A stretch of DNA of 64,000 nucleotides from contig NZ_CP126740.1 in the NCBI RefSeq assembly GCF_030246925.1, positions 2,356,001-2,420,000 on the forward strand, read 5' to 3'. Origin of the DNA: Microbacterium sp. zg-Y625. Lineage in GTDB: Bacteria > Actinomycetota > Actinomycetes > Actinomycetales > Microbacteriaceae. Of the stretch, positions 63,994 through 64,000 are shown in pieces. The number at the start of each line of letters is the position of its first letter. The first letter of the stretch is position 1. A program made the translations under genes and the position numbers. Below the pieces are notes generated by a model that searched no databases, was not told the DNA's origin, and saw only the letters and a program-made list of their open reading frames with translations.

Positions 63994-64000
63994 ATGACCA
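63994..64000 (+). CDS. Start of a gene cut by the window edge
   Basis: ATG at 63994 is preceded by TACGCT with exactly six bases between, the leaderless pattern common in this window. Only two codons are visible, so the product cannot be told. Confidence 0.4.

Overview
The window looks like a chromosomal segment of a high-GC Gram-positive actinobacterium, most likely a Microbacterium or close Microbacteriaceae relative. The evidence is a GC content near 70%, sortase-type (LAxTG) surface proteins, an actinobacterial tad locus, a class A PBP with PASTA domains, a TgpA-type MoxR/DUF58/transglutaminase operon, a 13E12-type DUF222/HNH gene, and many genes with a TANNNT box exactly six bases before an ATG/GTG (leaderless expression). 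The gene order tad - acs - DUF4177/RidA - ponA - metallophosphoesterase - tRNA-Pro - asd/ask - recR - dnaX - tRNA-Ser resembles the actinobacterial backbone known from Mycobacterium (Rv3654c to about Rv3721c), so most of the window is core chromosome with accessory pieces inserted.

Layout. 1-6.5 kb: three tandem minus-strand paralogues encoding secreted, cell-wall-anchored TQXA/thioester-domain adhesins with DUF5979 repeats, separated by long perfect palindromes. 6.7-9.9 kb: a compact five-gene tad (Flp pilus-like) operon. 10.2-17.7 kb: acetyl-CoA synthetase, RidA and DUF4177 proteins divergent from a PASTA-containing class A PBP, a metallophosphoesterase, tRNA-Pro and a HAD phosphatase. 17.8-24.5 kb: L-lactate dehydrogenase with its GntR regulator and two operator-like sites, thymidine kinase, a DGPF protein with an ECF42-type sigma factor, a seven-unit intergenic repeat array, a UV-damage glycosylase and malate:quinone oxidoreductase. 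24.6-31.8 kb: asd, aspartokinase, a ThrE-type exporter, recR and dnaX. 31.9-39.5 kb: a lipoprotein, a GH65 disaccharide phosphorylase with beta-phosphoglucomutase, and ackA-pta. 39.5-44.6 kb: a minus-strand SRP RNA gene, the TgpA-type operon and tRNA-Ser. 44.6-52 kb: small enzymes and DNA-repair-like genes (monooxygenase, bifunctional nuclease, stand-alone LigD-type polymerase, YcaQ-like protein, SDR, macro domain, DUF1697, PIN, DUF427, Lon-N). 52-64 kb: a sugar isomerase with an operator, a decayed DUF222/HNH gene, a Nudix hydrolase, a lactonase, a secreted lytic transglycosylase-like protein with a probable MtrA-type site, two NTF2-like paralogues flanking a MerR regulator and an intact DUF222/HNH gene, a PadR-ABC1 kinase operon, a glycolipid-binding-domain protein and a TPR protein.

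How it works together. Acetate and lactate handling (acs, ackA-pta, lldD, mqo), maltose/trehalose-type phosphorolysis (GH65 + pgmB), aspartate-family amino acids (asd, ask, thrE) and cell-envelope building or remodelling (ponA, TgpA operon, transglycosylase, tad, adhesins) dominate. The least ordinary signals are the adhesin trio with diverged sortase motifs, the strong excess of the word GGATGCC, the dispersed and tandem intergenic palindromes, and the shared palindrome upstream of the intact and the decayed HNH genes. All counts and coordinates were read by eye; no database search was run.
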